From Pseudemcibacter aquimaris (lineage in GTDB: Bacteria > Pseudomonadota > Alphaproteobacteria > Sphingomonadales > Emcibacteraceae), in NCBI RefSeq assembly GCF_028869115.1, contig NZ_CP079800.1, positions 1,736,001-1,800,000 on the forward strand: a stretch of DNA of 64,000 nt, in the 5' to 3' direction. The position numbers were made by a program, and so were the translations under genes. Within the stretch, counting starts at the first letter, position 1, and each line of letters starts with the position of its first letter. The notes beneath the pieces were generated by a model that made no database searches, was not told the origin of the DNA, and saw only the letters and a program-made list of their open reading frames with translations. Of this stretch, positions 1-6,986 are shown piece by piece.

Positions 1-400
1 TTTCAACTGCCTTAATTATTTCCTGTTTCTTTGTATTAATTACATCCAATATGTCAGATAATTGTTTTTCATGTTTAGTTTGTGAAGCAAGTAAATATGA
101 GTTGTTAGAATGCAAAGAATTAATCTGGCTTTCAGTTTTTTGTATTGATGTCTGTTTTACAAGCTCATCAATAGCTTTTCTGTTTGTTTGAAATGATTTC
201 CAAACGTACCAAAGCACCGCTAAGGCGATGATCGGGTTTGTGATACCGCCCACAAAATCTCCGAACGTTCCCCAATCATCATTTGCAGGTGATATATTTG
301 TTCCTGTAGCGAAATTTATTAAATAAGCCAATATGACAATTGCAAAAAGCACCAGACAAACAACAAACGGTAATTTATCAAATTTATTTTCTTCTTTCAC
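1..400 (-). CDS. Membrane protein with GDFxGGxxNP module (partial, runs off left edge)
   Basis: The frame is open from a GTG at 398-400 to the window edge, so the C-terminus is missing. A strong AGGAGGGG ribosome binding site lies five bases upstream, inside the end of the preceding gene, whose TAA directly abuts the GTG; the two are translationally coupled. About 133 residues are visible: a hydrophobic segment at about 10-28, a WGTFGDFVGG-type loop, a second hydrophobic segment at about 52-66, then a charged, Gln/Lys-rich coiled-coil-like region. The two-helix module with GDFxGGxxNP resembles the N-terminus of many bacterial membrane proteins, including the putative phage abortive infection (PutAbiC) family. 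Because the C-terminal domain is not visible, an antiphage role is only a possibility. Confidence 0.7.
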   Translation of the reverse strand, partial: MKEENKFDKLPFVVCLVLFAIVILAYLINFATGTNISPANDDWGTFGDFVGGITNPIIALAVLWYVWKSFQTNRKAIDELVKQTSIQKTESQINSLHSNNSYLLASQTKHEKQLSDILDVINTKKQEIIKAVE

Positions 401-712
401 TTACCCCTCCTCTATGAATCCTATAAATTTATATGTGTTATATCCCAGGATATTTGTTTTGAAATGATCAAGGCGGATTTTGCGACCTTCTTTGATTTGA
501 TCTATTGGGAAGTTTTGGATTTTTACCTGTACACCATTTGGGAATTTTGCGAATACGGCCAGTTCCTGTGTCGGGCCATTTGCGACCGCGGTTGATATTT
601 CCGCGTCAACCGTGCCCACATTCACCGGCGCATCAACCATCATCACAGCACCAATAGTGAATAGTACCGCAGCAAATATGATCAGTTTCCAATTTTGAGT
701 AAAATTCGCCAC
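401..712 (-). CDS. Small single-pass membrane protein, unknown function
   Basis: About 103 residues with one membrane segment near the N-terminus (after NWKLIIFAAV, about residues 8-25) and a polar C-terminal domain of about 75 residues, probably periplasmic. The start is uncertain: the frame extends to a TTG at 745 with no clear ribosome binding site, while the GTG at 712 sits just after a GGGGGC motif like those before other genes here, so I prefer 712. It is the first gene of a two-gene unit; its stop touches the start of the next membrane protein. I recognise no family. Confidence 0.55.
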   Translation of the reverse strand: MANFTQNWKLIIFAAVLFTIGAVMMVDAPVNVGTVDAEISTAVANGPTQELAVFAKFPNGVQVKIQNFPIDQIKEGRKIRLDHFKTNILGYNTYKFIGFIEEG

Positions 713-904
713 AAAGCCCCCAAGGTTATTGATGTTATATATCAATAGATAAGCGTGGTTGCTTGAAATTCAAGTATCAAAAACAATCCACATTTATCCA
801 CTTCGAGGATTTCATGGATTGTCATCGCTTCGCTCCTTCACCTAAGGTTCCCGGATCAAGTTCGGAATGAAGCTAGAGAGGCTGCGACATCACCACAAAA
901 CAAC

Positions 905-932
905 CGTCATCCCAAACTTGATTTGGGATCCA
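905..932. repeat. Single-arm dispersed palindrome
   Basis: A GTCAT...ATCCA arm with a CCCAAACTTGATTTGGG core. It is one arm of the family whose full units lie nearby at 988-1079 and 1129-1214. The 746-1244 gap has no gene I can support; apart from these palindromes I see nothing in it. Confidence 0.7.
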
Positions 933-987
933 CAGAATCTTATCAATGGAAAAGCGTGAGTTTTAATTTTCAAGATTACCCTCACTC

Positions 988-1079
988 CGTCACTCTCGGA
1001 CTTGTTCCGAGAGTCTCATTACATTGAACAATCACTCATAATCAAAAATAGATACTCGGAACAAGTCCGAGTATGACGG
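988..1079. repeat. Two-hairpin dispersed repeat, CTCGG class
   Basis: Left arm GTCACTCTCGGACTTGTTCC and on, right arm carrying ACTCGGAACAAGTCCGAGT and ending in ATGACGG. Each arm is a palindrome, and the two arms are inverted relative to each other across a ~35-bp spacer. Confidence 0.75.
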
Positions 1080-1128
1080 TTTTGGGATATCCGAGTATAG
1101 GTTTGATAAGATTTCAAGTACTCAAGAT

Positions 1129-1214
1129 TGTCATTGCCCGACTTGATCGGGCAATCTATTGAAGTATAGATTTATTTCTGAAATGGATACCCCGATCAAG
1201 TCGGGGTATGACGG
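1129..1214. repeat. Two-hairpin dispersed repeat, CCCGACTTG class
   Basis: Left arm GTCATTGCCCGACTTGATCG and on, right arm with CCCCGATCAAGTCGGGG ending in ATGACGG. Nearly identical, spacer included, to the copy at 2790-2874. It lies just downstream of the stop of the gene at 1245-1787 (minus), so it may also act in 3' end formation. Confidence 0.8.
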
Positions 1215-1244
1215 TTTAGGATGCTGAGGTATGACTAATTCAAA

Positions 1245-1787
1245 CTAATACGTTACAAAGGATACAGCACGAAGATTGTCAAATTCACGTTTACACGTGT
1301 CATAATCTTGTTCACATTTTACTCTTATATGATTTGCATCAAAATCAAAATGGCCTTCTTCATTCGGCAGGTAAAATCCAAAGCTAAAATTCTTAGAATT
1401 AATCTGTGGATAATTTAGTTTAACTTTCGGATATAACGATTTTAATTCTTCGAGCGTCATACCCACTCTACCGCCTAGGGATGTTGAAAATTTGTTATTA
1501 TCTGTTTCTACCTGAAAAATTTTCAACCTTTCGCCACTAGCATATACCTTTACAATGCCGCAGTTTGATATTGGCACATGAAAAACCAAAACGGCTTCAT
1601 CTTCGCCACTATATTTTTCAACAGTAACTCGTTCACCATCATGCAATAATTCATTAATTTCACGACCAACCTTAACGTCGCATACCTGCCCTTTCGACAA
1701 TTGAACTGTATTTGATGTTTGTGCTGAAACATTAATTTGGAAAAATACCAAAAAAATTAAACTGCAAAGCATTGTAATGGATTTCAT
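1245..1787 (-). CDS. Secreted protein of unknown function, partner of the M15-type peptidase
   Basis: 180 residues. The first ~22 residues form a classical Sec signal peptide ending VSAQ, so the mature protein is periplasmic or secreted. The mature part has several cysteines and a GMTLEELKSLYP motif seen in assorted small exported bacterial proteins; I assign no family. The ATG lies 3 bases after the stop of the M15-type gene, so the two form an operon. A signal-less peptidoglycan peptidase followed by a small periplasmic protein is the layout of effector-immunity pairs. That is inference from order and localisation only; an unrelated exported protein is equally possible. Confidence 0.7.
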   Translation of the reverse strand: MKSITMLCSLIFLVFFQINVSAQTSNTVQLSKGQVCDVKVGREINELLHDGERVTVEKYSGEDEAVLVFHVPISNCGIVKVYASGERLKIFQVETDNNKFSTSLGGRVGMTLEELKSLYPKVKLNYPQINSKNFSFGFYLPNEEGHFDFDANHIRVKCEQDYDTCKREFDNLRAVSFVTY

Positions 1788-1790
1788 TTT

Positions 1791-2585
1791 TTATTTATTC
1801 CTTTTTGGTGGTGTCGGCTTTGTACGTGGTGTTACATCACCAACTCTTTGCCAGTCACGATAATACCCCATTGAACCATTAGGCCTTGGCTTATTATCTA
1901 CGTGTACGCCACCATTGCTATAAATGTTAACTCTATTGAAAAGGCCAGAATTATAAGCATCAGTCGCAGTCTGGCTCGAACTATTATTTCCAATACTAAT
2001 GTCTGCTGCGTCAGAAGATAAATGAGCACTATTTCTCGCGCCTGTTCCTTTTCTCACTAAAATGTCGTTTTGTGCTTTTGTTCTTGTGCCACTATGTACA
2101 TCTACAACCATGCCACCTTTACTTTCACTAAGGTCAAACAATTGATTTTTGACAGTATTATCAATCGCTGCCGGGGCACCATTAGCAGTTTCAAATTCCG
2201 GCATTAATCTTATAGAACCGGATTGTGTCTGCATTGTGCCCCCGTTATTGATCTGACGTTCTCTGGTGATAGTAACCGAACCGTCTGAATTTGTTACTGA
2301 TTTTTCAGTTGAACCGTTTCCAGAGACCTTAACAGCAGGATTATTTGAATTCAACGAATTTTGTACAGACGCCAAATGAATTGGTATTCCTGTTTTCGTC
2401 GCACGTATCTTCATTTTTTTTGCAAGTTCTGAAGAAGGCTGATGATATGACGTTAGCCCTATTCCATTACTGTTAAATCGATTTTCGATTTTCTTTTGCT
2501 TGTCATATTCAACTTTTAACATGTCAAGCCCGGGGTCATCGCCCCATGGATAGTCAGTGCTATCCCAAATGTATTTTTTACTCAT
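1791..2585 (-). CDS. M15-type peptidoglycan peptidase-like protein
   Basis: 264 residues without a signal peptide. The C-terminal ~110 residues carry the pattern of the D,D-peptidase M15 family (Peptidase_M15_3-like): SGTRTKAQN, then SAHLSSDAADI giving the first His and Asp zinc ligands, and VHVD giving the last His, followed by a terminal DW. The N-terminal ~120 residues are polar and Asn/Ser-rich with no family I recognise; they could be a delivery or spacer region. The predicted reaction is hydrolysis of peptidoglycan stem peptides. It heads a two-gene unit with the secreted protein at 1245-1787. A terminator-like hairpin sits 38 bases upstream of the start. It could be a phage-derived endolysin or a secretion-system effector; sequence alone does not decide. 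Confidence 0.7.
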   Translation of the reverse strand: MSKKYIWDSTDYPWGDDPGLDMLKVEYDKQKKIENRFNSNGIGLTSYHQPSSELAKKMKIRATKTGIPIHLASVQNSLNSNNPAVKVSGNGSTEKSVTNSDGSVTITRERQINNGGTMQTQSGSIRLMPEFETANGAPAAIDNTVKNQLFDLSESKGGMVVDVHSGTRTKAQNDILVRKGTGARNSAHLSSDAADISIGNNSSSQTATDAYNSGLFNRVNIYSNGGVHVDNKPRPNGSMGYYRDWQRVGDVTPRTKPTPPKRNK

Positions 2586-2622
2586 GGTATTTTTCCTTTC
2601 GTTTAAAATTTAAGTTTGAGAT

Positions 2623-2667
2623 AAAAAAAGAGACAGGCCCGACAATTTTCATTGTCAGTTCTGTCTC
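2623..2667 (-). terminator. Intrinsic terminator in the leader of the M15-type gene
   Basis: Read on the minus strand: stem GAGACAG (2661-2667) with CTGTCTC (2630-2636), an inner stem GACAAT/ATTGTC with a four-base loop, then seven T (2623-2629). It could end sixA readthrough, or attenuate transcription into the M15-type gene that starts 38 bases later. Confidence 0.75.
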
Positions 2668-2789
2668 ATATAATTGTTTACCAAGCGTCAGTCGGGCGCC
2701 GGGTAAAGTCAATAATTTAATAGCTGCAAAATGTGTGATACGTTGTACCATTACACAAAAATTTCAACCATTATCAAGTAGTCAAAATT

Positions 2790-2874
2790 TGTCATTGCCC
2801 GACTTGATCGGGCAATCTATTGAAGTATAGATTTATTTCTATAATGGATACCCCGATCAAGTCGGGGTATGACG
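2790..2874. repeat. Two-hairpin dispersed repeat, CCCGACTTG class
   Basis: Almost base-for-base copy of the element at 1129-1214, including the ATCTATTGAAGTATAGATTT spacer. It lies between sixA and the terminator upstream of the M15-type gene. Confidence 0.8.
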
Positions 2875-2884
2875 GTTTGAGATT

Positions 2885-3382
2885 CTATTCACCCTTCACC
2901 ATTTTGGGGGTGATGAATTCGTTTAGGGTGGCGATACCGAAATCGAGGTCTTTCCATGTGCTTAGGAATTCCATTTGGATGTAACCACATGTTGGCACAT
3001 TGAGGATGTCGGAACCGGTCATGCGGTTGGTGAATTCGGTGATGGCGGGGTTATGGCCGACGATGACGACGTCCGATAATCCCTCGTCTATCCTGCGGCA
3101 CCATAACATTAAATCAAGGGCGCTAAATGTGTATAAATCCTCATCAATTTCCCATTTGATATCTTGATCCGTCAAATGATGAGCGATGTTTTCGATGGTG
3201 GTTCTGGCGCGTAATGCGGGGCTTGCGAATGTATTTTCAAATGTGCATCCGGCATCATGAATAATGCCTGCCATCAATTCACAAGCCTTATGCCCGCGGG
3301 CGTTAAGGGGGCGTTCAATATCGCTTAAATCCCCGCTGTTCCAGCTTGATTTCGCGTGTCTTATTAAATGTAATTTTTTCAT
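2885..3382 (-). CDS. sixA: Phosphohistidine phosphatase SixA
   Basis: 165 residues of the histidine phosphatase superfamily. The signature is LIRHAKSSW at residues 6-14 with catalytic His9, the downstream arginine in a SPALRARTT motif, and the second catalytic His in VIVGHNP near residue 109. SixA proteins remove phosphate from phosphohistidine, for example on HPt domains of phosphorelays or on the nitrogen PTS, in the cytoplasm. Length is normal for the family. It is transcribed alone, divergent from nnrU; the ~165-bp gap between them should hold both promoters. No partner kinase is visible here. Confidence 0.88.
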   Translation of the reverse strand: MKKLHLIRHAKSSWNSGDLSDIERPLNARGHKACELMAGIIHDAGCTFENTFASPALRARTTIENIAHHLTDQDIKWEIDEDLYTFSALDLMLWCRRIDEGLSDVVIVGHNPAITEFTNRMTGSDILNVPTCGYIQMEFLSTWKDLDFGIATLNEFITPKMVKGE

Positions 3383-3546
3383 ATTTTATAGTGTACTCAC
3401 AATTCACAACTTTAACAATTATAGTTACAAGAAATTACAATTTAGTGACACAACCATAGCGATACTGCATTTATTTGCAAAATGGCCAAAATTTTGTTAC
3501 GCTATTTCAATGGGATAGAATAATAATAACAGAAAAGGGTATATAA

Positions 3547-4110
3547 ATGGGACTATTGATTGCTGGTGTTTTGCTATGGTCCGTTGTTCATTTAATGCCC
3601 GCCGCACTGCCGAATTTTAGAAATTCACTTGCCCAAAAAATGGGGAATGGCTACCGCGGGTTATTCGCGCTATTGATCCTTTTGTCGCTCGTGATGATCG
3701 TCATGGGATGGCGTTCTACCATACCCGCCATCATGTATGATGTCCCGGATGGCGCGGTCAGTACAACCAGCCTGTTTATGATTATTTCCATATTCCTGTT
3801 TGGTGCTGCCAATGGTGACAGCAACGTCAAACGTCATATCCGCCACCCCATGTTAATGGGAATGATTTTATGGGGCGCGGGCCATTTAATTTCAAATGGC
3901 GAAAACAGAAGCATAATTTTATTTGGTGGCTTGGCCTGTTGGGCGGCACTTGAAATTATTATGTTGAATATGCGTGACCGTGAATACGAAAGACCGGCAC
4001 CCGTTCCATTAAAAAAAGACATCATCCGTGTGGTGGTGGCGATTGCGGTTTATGCGGTCCTTGTGTTCGCGCACCCTTATTTCACCGGAATGCCCGTAAT
4101 GGTAATGTAA
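3547..4110 (+). CDS. NnrU family integral membrane protein
   Basis: 187 residues with about five membrane segments. The family pattern RHPMLMGMILWGAGHLISNG lies near residues 97-116, together with the N-terminal LLWSVVHL. NnrU-family proteins are named from a nitric-oxide reductase-linked gene and are common in alphaproteobacteria, often without any denitrification gene nearby, as here; the biochemical role is not established. It is followed 21 bases later by a small acidic protein gene, probably in the same transcript. Confidence 0.88.
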   Translation: MGLLIAGVLLWSVVHLMPAALPNFRNSLAQKMGNGYRGLFALLILLSLVMIVMGWRSTIPAIMYDVPDGAVSTTSLFMIISIFLFGAANGDSNVKRHIRHPMLMGMILWGAGHLISNGENRSIILFGGLACWAALEIIMLNMRDREYERPAPVPLKKDIIRVVVAIAVYAVLVFAHPYFTGMPVMVM

Positions 4111-4131
4111 AGTTATTGAAGGGAAGTTAGA

Positions 4132-4422
4132 ATGAGTGAAGAAATGGAAATGCCCGCTAACCTCACGTTAGAAGACGTGATACCGGGTATTGAAAAATTT
4201 GTCGTCGAAATCGAAGAAGAAGTGAAGCTTCATCACACCCATCCCGAATGGATGGATTTTGATGAACAATGCAATGAAGAAAAAAACCTGATCGTTCGTG
4301 TTGAATTGATCATGGGTATGCTGAACGGCGTGATGAGCCAGTTTTCATTGCCGGCGGAACATGACCTGTCCAAAAGGATTTCTGCCGCGAAAAATTATTT
4401 TCAAAAGGTCAATTATATATAA
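4132..4422 (+). CDS. Small acidic helical protein, unknown function
   Basis: 96 residues, rich in Glu and Asp, no signal peptide or membrane segment, predicted helical. A GAAGGGAAG ribosome binding site precedes the ATG. It lies 21 bases after the NnrU-family gene on the same strand. Its last ten bases overlap the end of a convergent 38-residue ORF on the other strand. I do not recognise a family. Confidence 0.65.
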   Translation: MSEEMEMPANLTLEDVIPGIEKFVVEIEEEVKLHHTHPEWMDFDEQCNEEKNLIVRVELIMGMLNGVMSQFSLPAEHDLSKRISAAKNYFQKVNYI

Positions 4423-4529
4423 GCATATACAAGATACCCGACCAAGATAAGAACCGCCACCTTTGCAACCACAAATGCAATTATAAAGGTAGGCGGTTTA
4501 TTTTTGGCGTTATCATCATCTTGGGCCAT
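4413..4529 (-). CDS. 38-residue single-pass membrane protein
   Basis: A short reading frame: start ATG at 4527-4529, five bases after the stop of the NTF2-like gene, so translational coupling is likely since no strong ribosome binding site of its own is visible. The product has a charged N-terminus (MAQDDDNAKNKPP) and one uninterrupted hydrophobic helix of about 24 residues ending in YAYI. The clean charge-then-helix layout and the tight spacing support a real small membrane protein. The 10-base tail overlap with the convergent gene is the only oddity. Confidence 0.5.
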   Translation of the reverse strand: MAQDDDNAKNKPPTFIIAFVVAKVAVLILVGYLVYAYI

Positions 4530-4534
4530 CAACA

Positions 4535-5044
4535 TTAATCCAGTAAATGCGCGGGCAATGGCAAATCATCGCTTTCGCGCTGCCACATGCTGGACATGAT
4601 CCACCAACGACCATTATATTTACGCATTTGAAAAACCGTGACACCACGGGCGGTGTAATTTTCATTTTCCCACGCATCCGATATGCCATATGTGCTGATC
4701 ACGTTGGCCATATCGCCAAAACGCTGTTCATCACGTGAAATTTCGCGTTCGTAAAAATCCGTTGAAATGGTTTGGAATTTCTTCGTCATCACCACTTCTT
4801 CAACGATACCATGAACCAGTTCACCGTCCGGTGTGCTGATATTCAGTTTCGCATTCGGTAAATATAGCGTCAGAATACGTTTATAATCCCTAATCCCCGG
4901 CGGGCCGGACACGGCCTCATAATAGGCGCGCATGACACTATCGATACTATCCACATCATTCGGGTTAACCCCTTCTCTTTCCTGCGCTGCCGCAGATGAA
5001 ATTACGGTGGTGATAAACGCGAAAACGATCAATAAATACTTCAT
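4535..5044 (-). CDS. Secreted NTF2-like (SnoaL/DUF4440-like) protein
   Basis: 169 residues. Residues 1-20 are a Sec signal peptide ending SSAAAQ. The mature part fits the cone-shaped NTF2-like fold: an N-terminal helix with DSVMRAYYEAV, the region around ILTLYLPNAKL, and a C-terminal strand series ending VFQMRKYNGRWWIMSSMW. Members bind small ligands or act as simple enzymes in the periplasm; nothing indicates a substrate. It probably forms a unit with the 38-residue membrane protein just downstream. Confidence 0.7.
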   Translation of the reverse strand: MKYLLIVFAFITTVISSAAAQEREGVNPNDVDSIDSVMRAYYEAVSGPPGIRDYKRILTLYLPNAKLNISTPDGELVHGIVEEVVMTKKFQTISTDFYEREISRDEQRFGDMANVISTYGISDAWENENYTARGVTVFQMRKYNGRWWIMSSMWQRESDDLPLPAHLLD

Positions 5045-5101
5045 GGTGAACCCTTTTATAAAATTTCATGTACGCTACCTTGCAACCATTTATAAAACAA
5101 G

Positions 5102-5134
5102 AAAAAAACCCGCCGACATAATCCGGCGGGGTTT
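5102..5134 (-). terminator. Intrinsic terminator after the HExxH protein gene
   Basis: Stem CCCGCCG (5109-5115) with CGGCGGG (5124-5130). Read on the minus strand it is followed by a run of T (5102-5108). It lies seven bases after the stop of the gene at 5141-6613. Confidence 0.85.
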
Positions 5135-5140
5135 AATTGA

Positions 5141-6613
5141 TTAATATTCATACAGATATTTTTGGCGCATTTCATAATCATAATTATTGTAATTCAAGGT
5201 TTCAGGCGATTTACTTTGATGATCTGATAACCCTGTTGCGCCAAGTCCTATACCTGCCCCTGTACTGTTAAACTGTATAGTTTTATTGATATCGGGGTTT
5301 TGGTTAACATGTTTTCTAATACGCTTGGCAACTTCGGGAGCAACCGTTTTTATATAATTGGGATCAGCCATATATGCACGAATTGATTCCGCCATTAATT
5401 CACGAGGAATATCTTCATCACCATAACCAAAATGTTGAGGACCAAATTGATTGGTCGAGTTTTCCCTACCGGTATTCATAGTATGATAAACGCTTCGTAG
5501 GTTGTTTTCGATACCAGCCGTGGGAATTTCACCAGCCGCTTGATCAATCACATGACCAATTTCGTGGCCATAGACTTGCTTATAATAATCATCGTCAAGT
5601 GTGTTTAAAATGCCAATCTCTATTGGTTTCTTGGTTAACGGGTCAAAGTACGTCGCACCTTCAGTGTTGGGTCCGAGATATTCTGCAGAAACTCCTTCCG
5701 CCTTATTTCCCATGATTCCCGTTGAGATTTCGTCATAAACTTCTGGCGATATTCCTCGATCAATTCCGCCTTGTGTCGTTCGACCAGCGACAAATCTTGC
5801 GGTGAGCGGGTTTCCATCAATGTCCTGAGCCAATCGTCCTTGATTTCCTGGGTATTGACTTTCGATTTTTGCCCCATATGGATAATCCTCATTAAAATCA
5901 CGTAGTGGTTTATTTGGTGGATTATACAAGTTCAGTTCTTCTTCAGCAAGGTACGACGTACGATTATTGCTAAGTTTCTTTGAATTATTTAAAGCGCCCA
6001 ATGATCCAACTGTTGGTAATGTTACAGGTGCCGATGTCACCGCTAGTAAATCACGTTCAAGCCTATTAGCCGAATTTGGTGGCATACCGAATTCTCGCGC
6101 TGTTTGTGCAACTGATGAAGCCACGCCTTCTGTAGCAGCACCAATGGATTGTAAGGCTGTGTATCCTGCTTTCACCGGATTGACAAACAATGATTGATTT
6201 ACAAAATTTAGAGTATCAATTCCAGTGTTTGTAAATGTACTTCCAAAATCGCGTGGAAGGCTTAAATCCGTTTCATTAAACTGATTTACGCCTGCATTAA
6301 TAATCCTCTGAGCAGGATTACCACCTAATTCTTGCTGATTGTCATCAAAAGTATTTTGATTTTTTAGAGTGTTACTATTTGCAAATTCAGTCGGAATACC
6401 TGCCAAACTAGGATCATATTCTACTTTTGTTGATGATTTTGACGTGTTTAAATCCCAAGGATCAATTCGCCTTTCTAATTCTTCAATTTTGGTATCAAGT
6501 AGCTGCTCAACACCGGAGTCGATATAGCCACTATTCAAATAGTTTTGTTTCTTCTGTTTTAGTTTTTCAAGTTCAGTTTTATTGGCGTTATCGCCGCTTT
6601 TAAAATATTGCAT
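5141..6613 (-). CDS. HExxH metallopeptidase-domain protein, toxin- or phage-like
   Basis: 490 residues. It starts with a Lys/Glu-rich helical region (about 10-50), followed by a long Asn/Thr/Gly-rich linker, a mildly hydrophobic stretch around 140-200, then a C-terminal domain with HEIGHVIDQA near residue 350 and a Glu-rich RELMAESIRAYM about 50 residues later that could supply the third zinc ligand. No signal peptide. The modular, low-complexity N-terminus with a C-terminal zinc peptidase resembles polymorphic toxins and phage polyvalent proteins; I cannot assign a family. The gene is bracketed by an intrinsic terminator on each side, so it is monocistronic. Function is inferred from the motif alone. 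Confidence 0.65.
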   Translation of the reverse strand: MQYFKSGDNANKTELEKLKQKKQNYLNSGYIDSGVEQLLDTKIEELERRIDPWDLNTSKSSTKVEYDPSLAGIPTEFANSNTLKNQNTFDDNQQELGGNPAQRIINAGVNQFNETDLSLPRDFGSTFTNTGIDTLNFVNQSLFVNPVKAGYTALQSIGAATEGVASSVAQTAREFGMPPNSANRLERDLLAVTSAPVTLPTVGSLGALNNSKKLSNNRTSYLAEEELNLYNPPNKPLRDFNEDYPYGAKIESQYPGNQGRLAQDIDGNPLTARFVAGRTTQGGIDRGISPEVYDEISTGIMGNKAEGVSAEYLGPNTEGATYFDPLTKKPIEIGILNTLDDDYYKQVYGHEIGHVIDQAAGEIPTAGIENNLRSVYHTMNTGRENSTNQFGPQHFGYGDEDIPRELMAESIRAYMADPNYIKTVAPEVAKRIRKHVNQNPDINKTIQFNSTGAGIGLGATGLSDHQSKSPETLNYNNYDYEMRQKYLYEY

Positions 6614-6649
6614 CGCAACATCCTTTCGTAATTTTGTAGTTAAAATAAT

Positions 6650-6677
6650 AACCCCGCGAGGGGCGCTCGCGGGGTTT
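6650..6677 (-). terminator. Intrinsic terminator after the lysozyme-like gene
   Basis: Perfect 11-bp stem AACCCCGCGAG (6650-6660) with CTCGCGGGGTT (6666-6676), five-base loop. It lies nine bases after the stop of the gene at 6686-6976 (minus). The T-run on the minus side is short. Confidence 0.8.
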
Positions 6678-6685
6678 GGTAGGGT

Positions 6686-6976
6686 TTAAAGAACATATTT
6701 CTTATAATGTTCGCTATATTGGTCTGTGGTGCCTTTGCCGTGTTTGGTGTTCCAGTATTTCTTCCAATATGCCGCCTGCCCGTCCAGTGTTTCTGGAATA
6801 GGTTCGCGGACACGGAAATACTGTAGACGTGCAGCGGCTGTCGCGAATGCCAGATTCATCGTCAGATTTTCTTTTAAGCTTAAGCCCGGTGCCTGATATT
6901 TATCCATCAGGGCTTTTGTCTCGGGTCTAAATTTCAAGAAATTCTCATATAAATCATAAAGGGTCGCGGGTTCCAT
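6686..6976 (-). CDS. C-terminal part of a phage-type lysozyme-like protein (5'-truncated)
   Basis: 96 residues from the first ATG, but that methionine looks internal. The two codons upstream read Tyr-Gln, giving YQMEPATLYDLY, which matches from memory the conserved GIYQMEPAT-type motif in the middle of a family of phage and prophage lysozyme/transglycosylase-like proteins. The C-terminal AAYWKKYWNT and GKGT motif also fits that family. The frame closes at a TGA (6983-6985) inside the palindrome at 6977-6986, exactly where a different gene begins on the other strand. The N-terminal half with the catalytic glutamate region is therefore missing and the fragment is probably not functional as it stands. 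Family assignment is recollection, not a search. Confidence 0.6.
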   Translation of the reverse strand: MEPATLYDLYENFLKFRPETKALMDKYQAPGLSLKENLTMNLAFATAAARLQYFRVREPIPETLDGQAAYWKKYWNTKHGKGTTDQYSEHYKKYVL

Positions 6977-6986
6977 TTGATATCAA
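6977..6986. other. Head-to-head junction of two truncated genes at a 10-bp palindrome
   Basis: TTGATATCAA. To the left, on the minus strand, the lysozyme-like frame reads Tyr-Gln-Met-Glu-Pro up to this point. To the right, on the plus strand, the adhesin repeat begins Tyr-Gln-Trp-Gln from this point. Both genes need TATCAA here, so the palindrome is shared microhomology. It marks a recombination or a chimeric assembly join. Confidence 0.75.

Noticed and set aside
2546-2830. 94-residue plus-strand frame
   Set aside because: It is antisense to the M15-type gene start and crosses a terminator hairpin and a dispersed repeat.
3834-4025. Minus-strand frame inside the NnrU gene
   Set aside because: Antisense shadow of a clear membrane protein gene, with no ribosome binding site.
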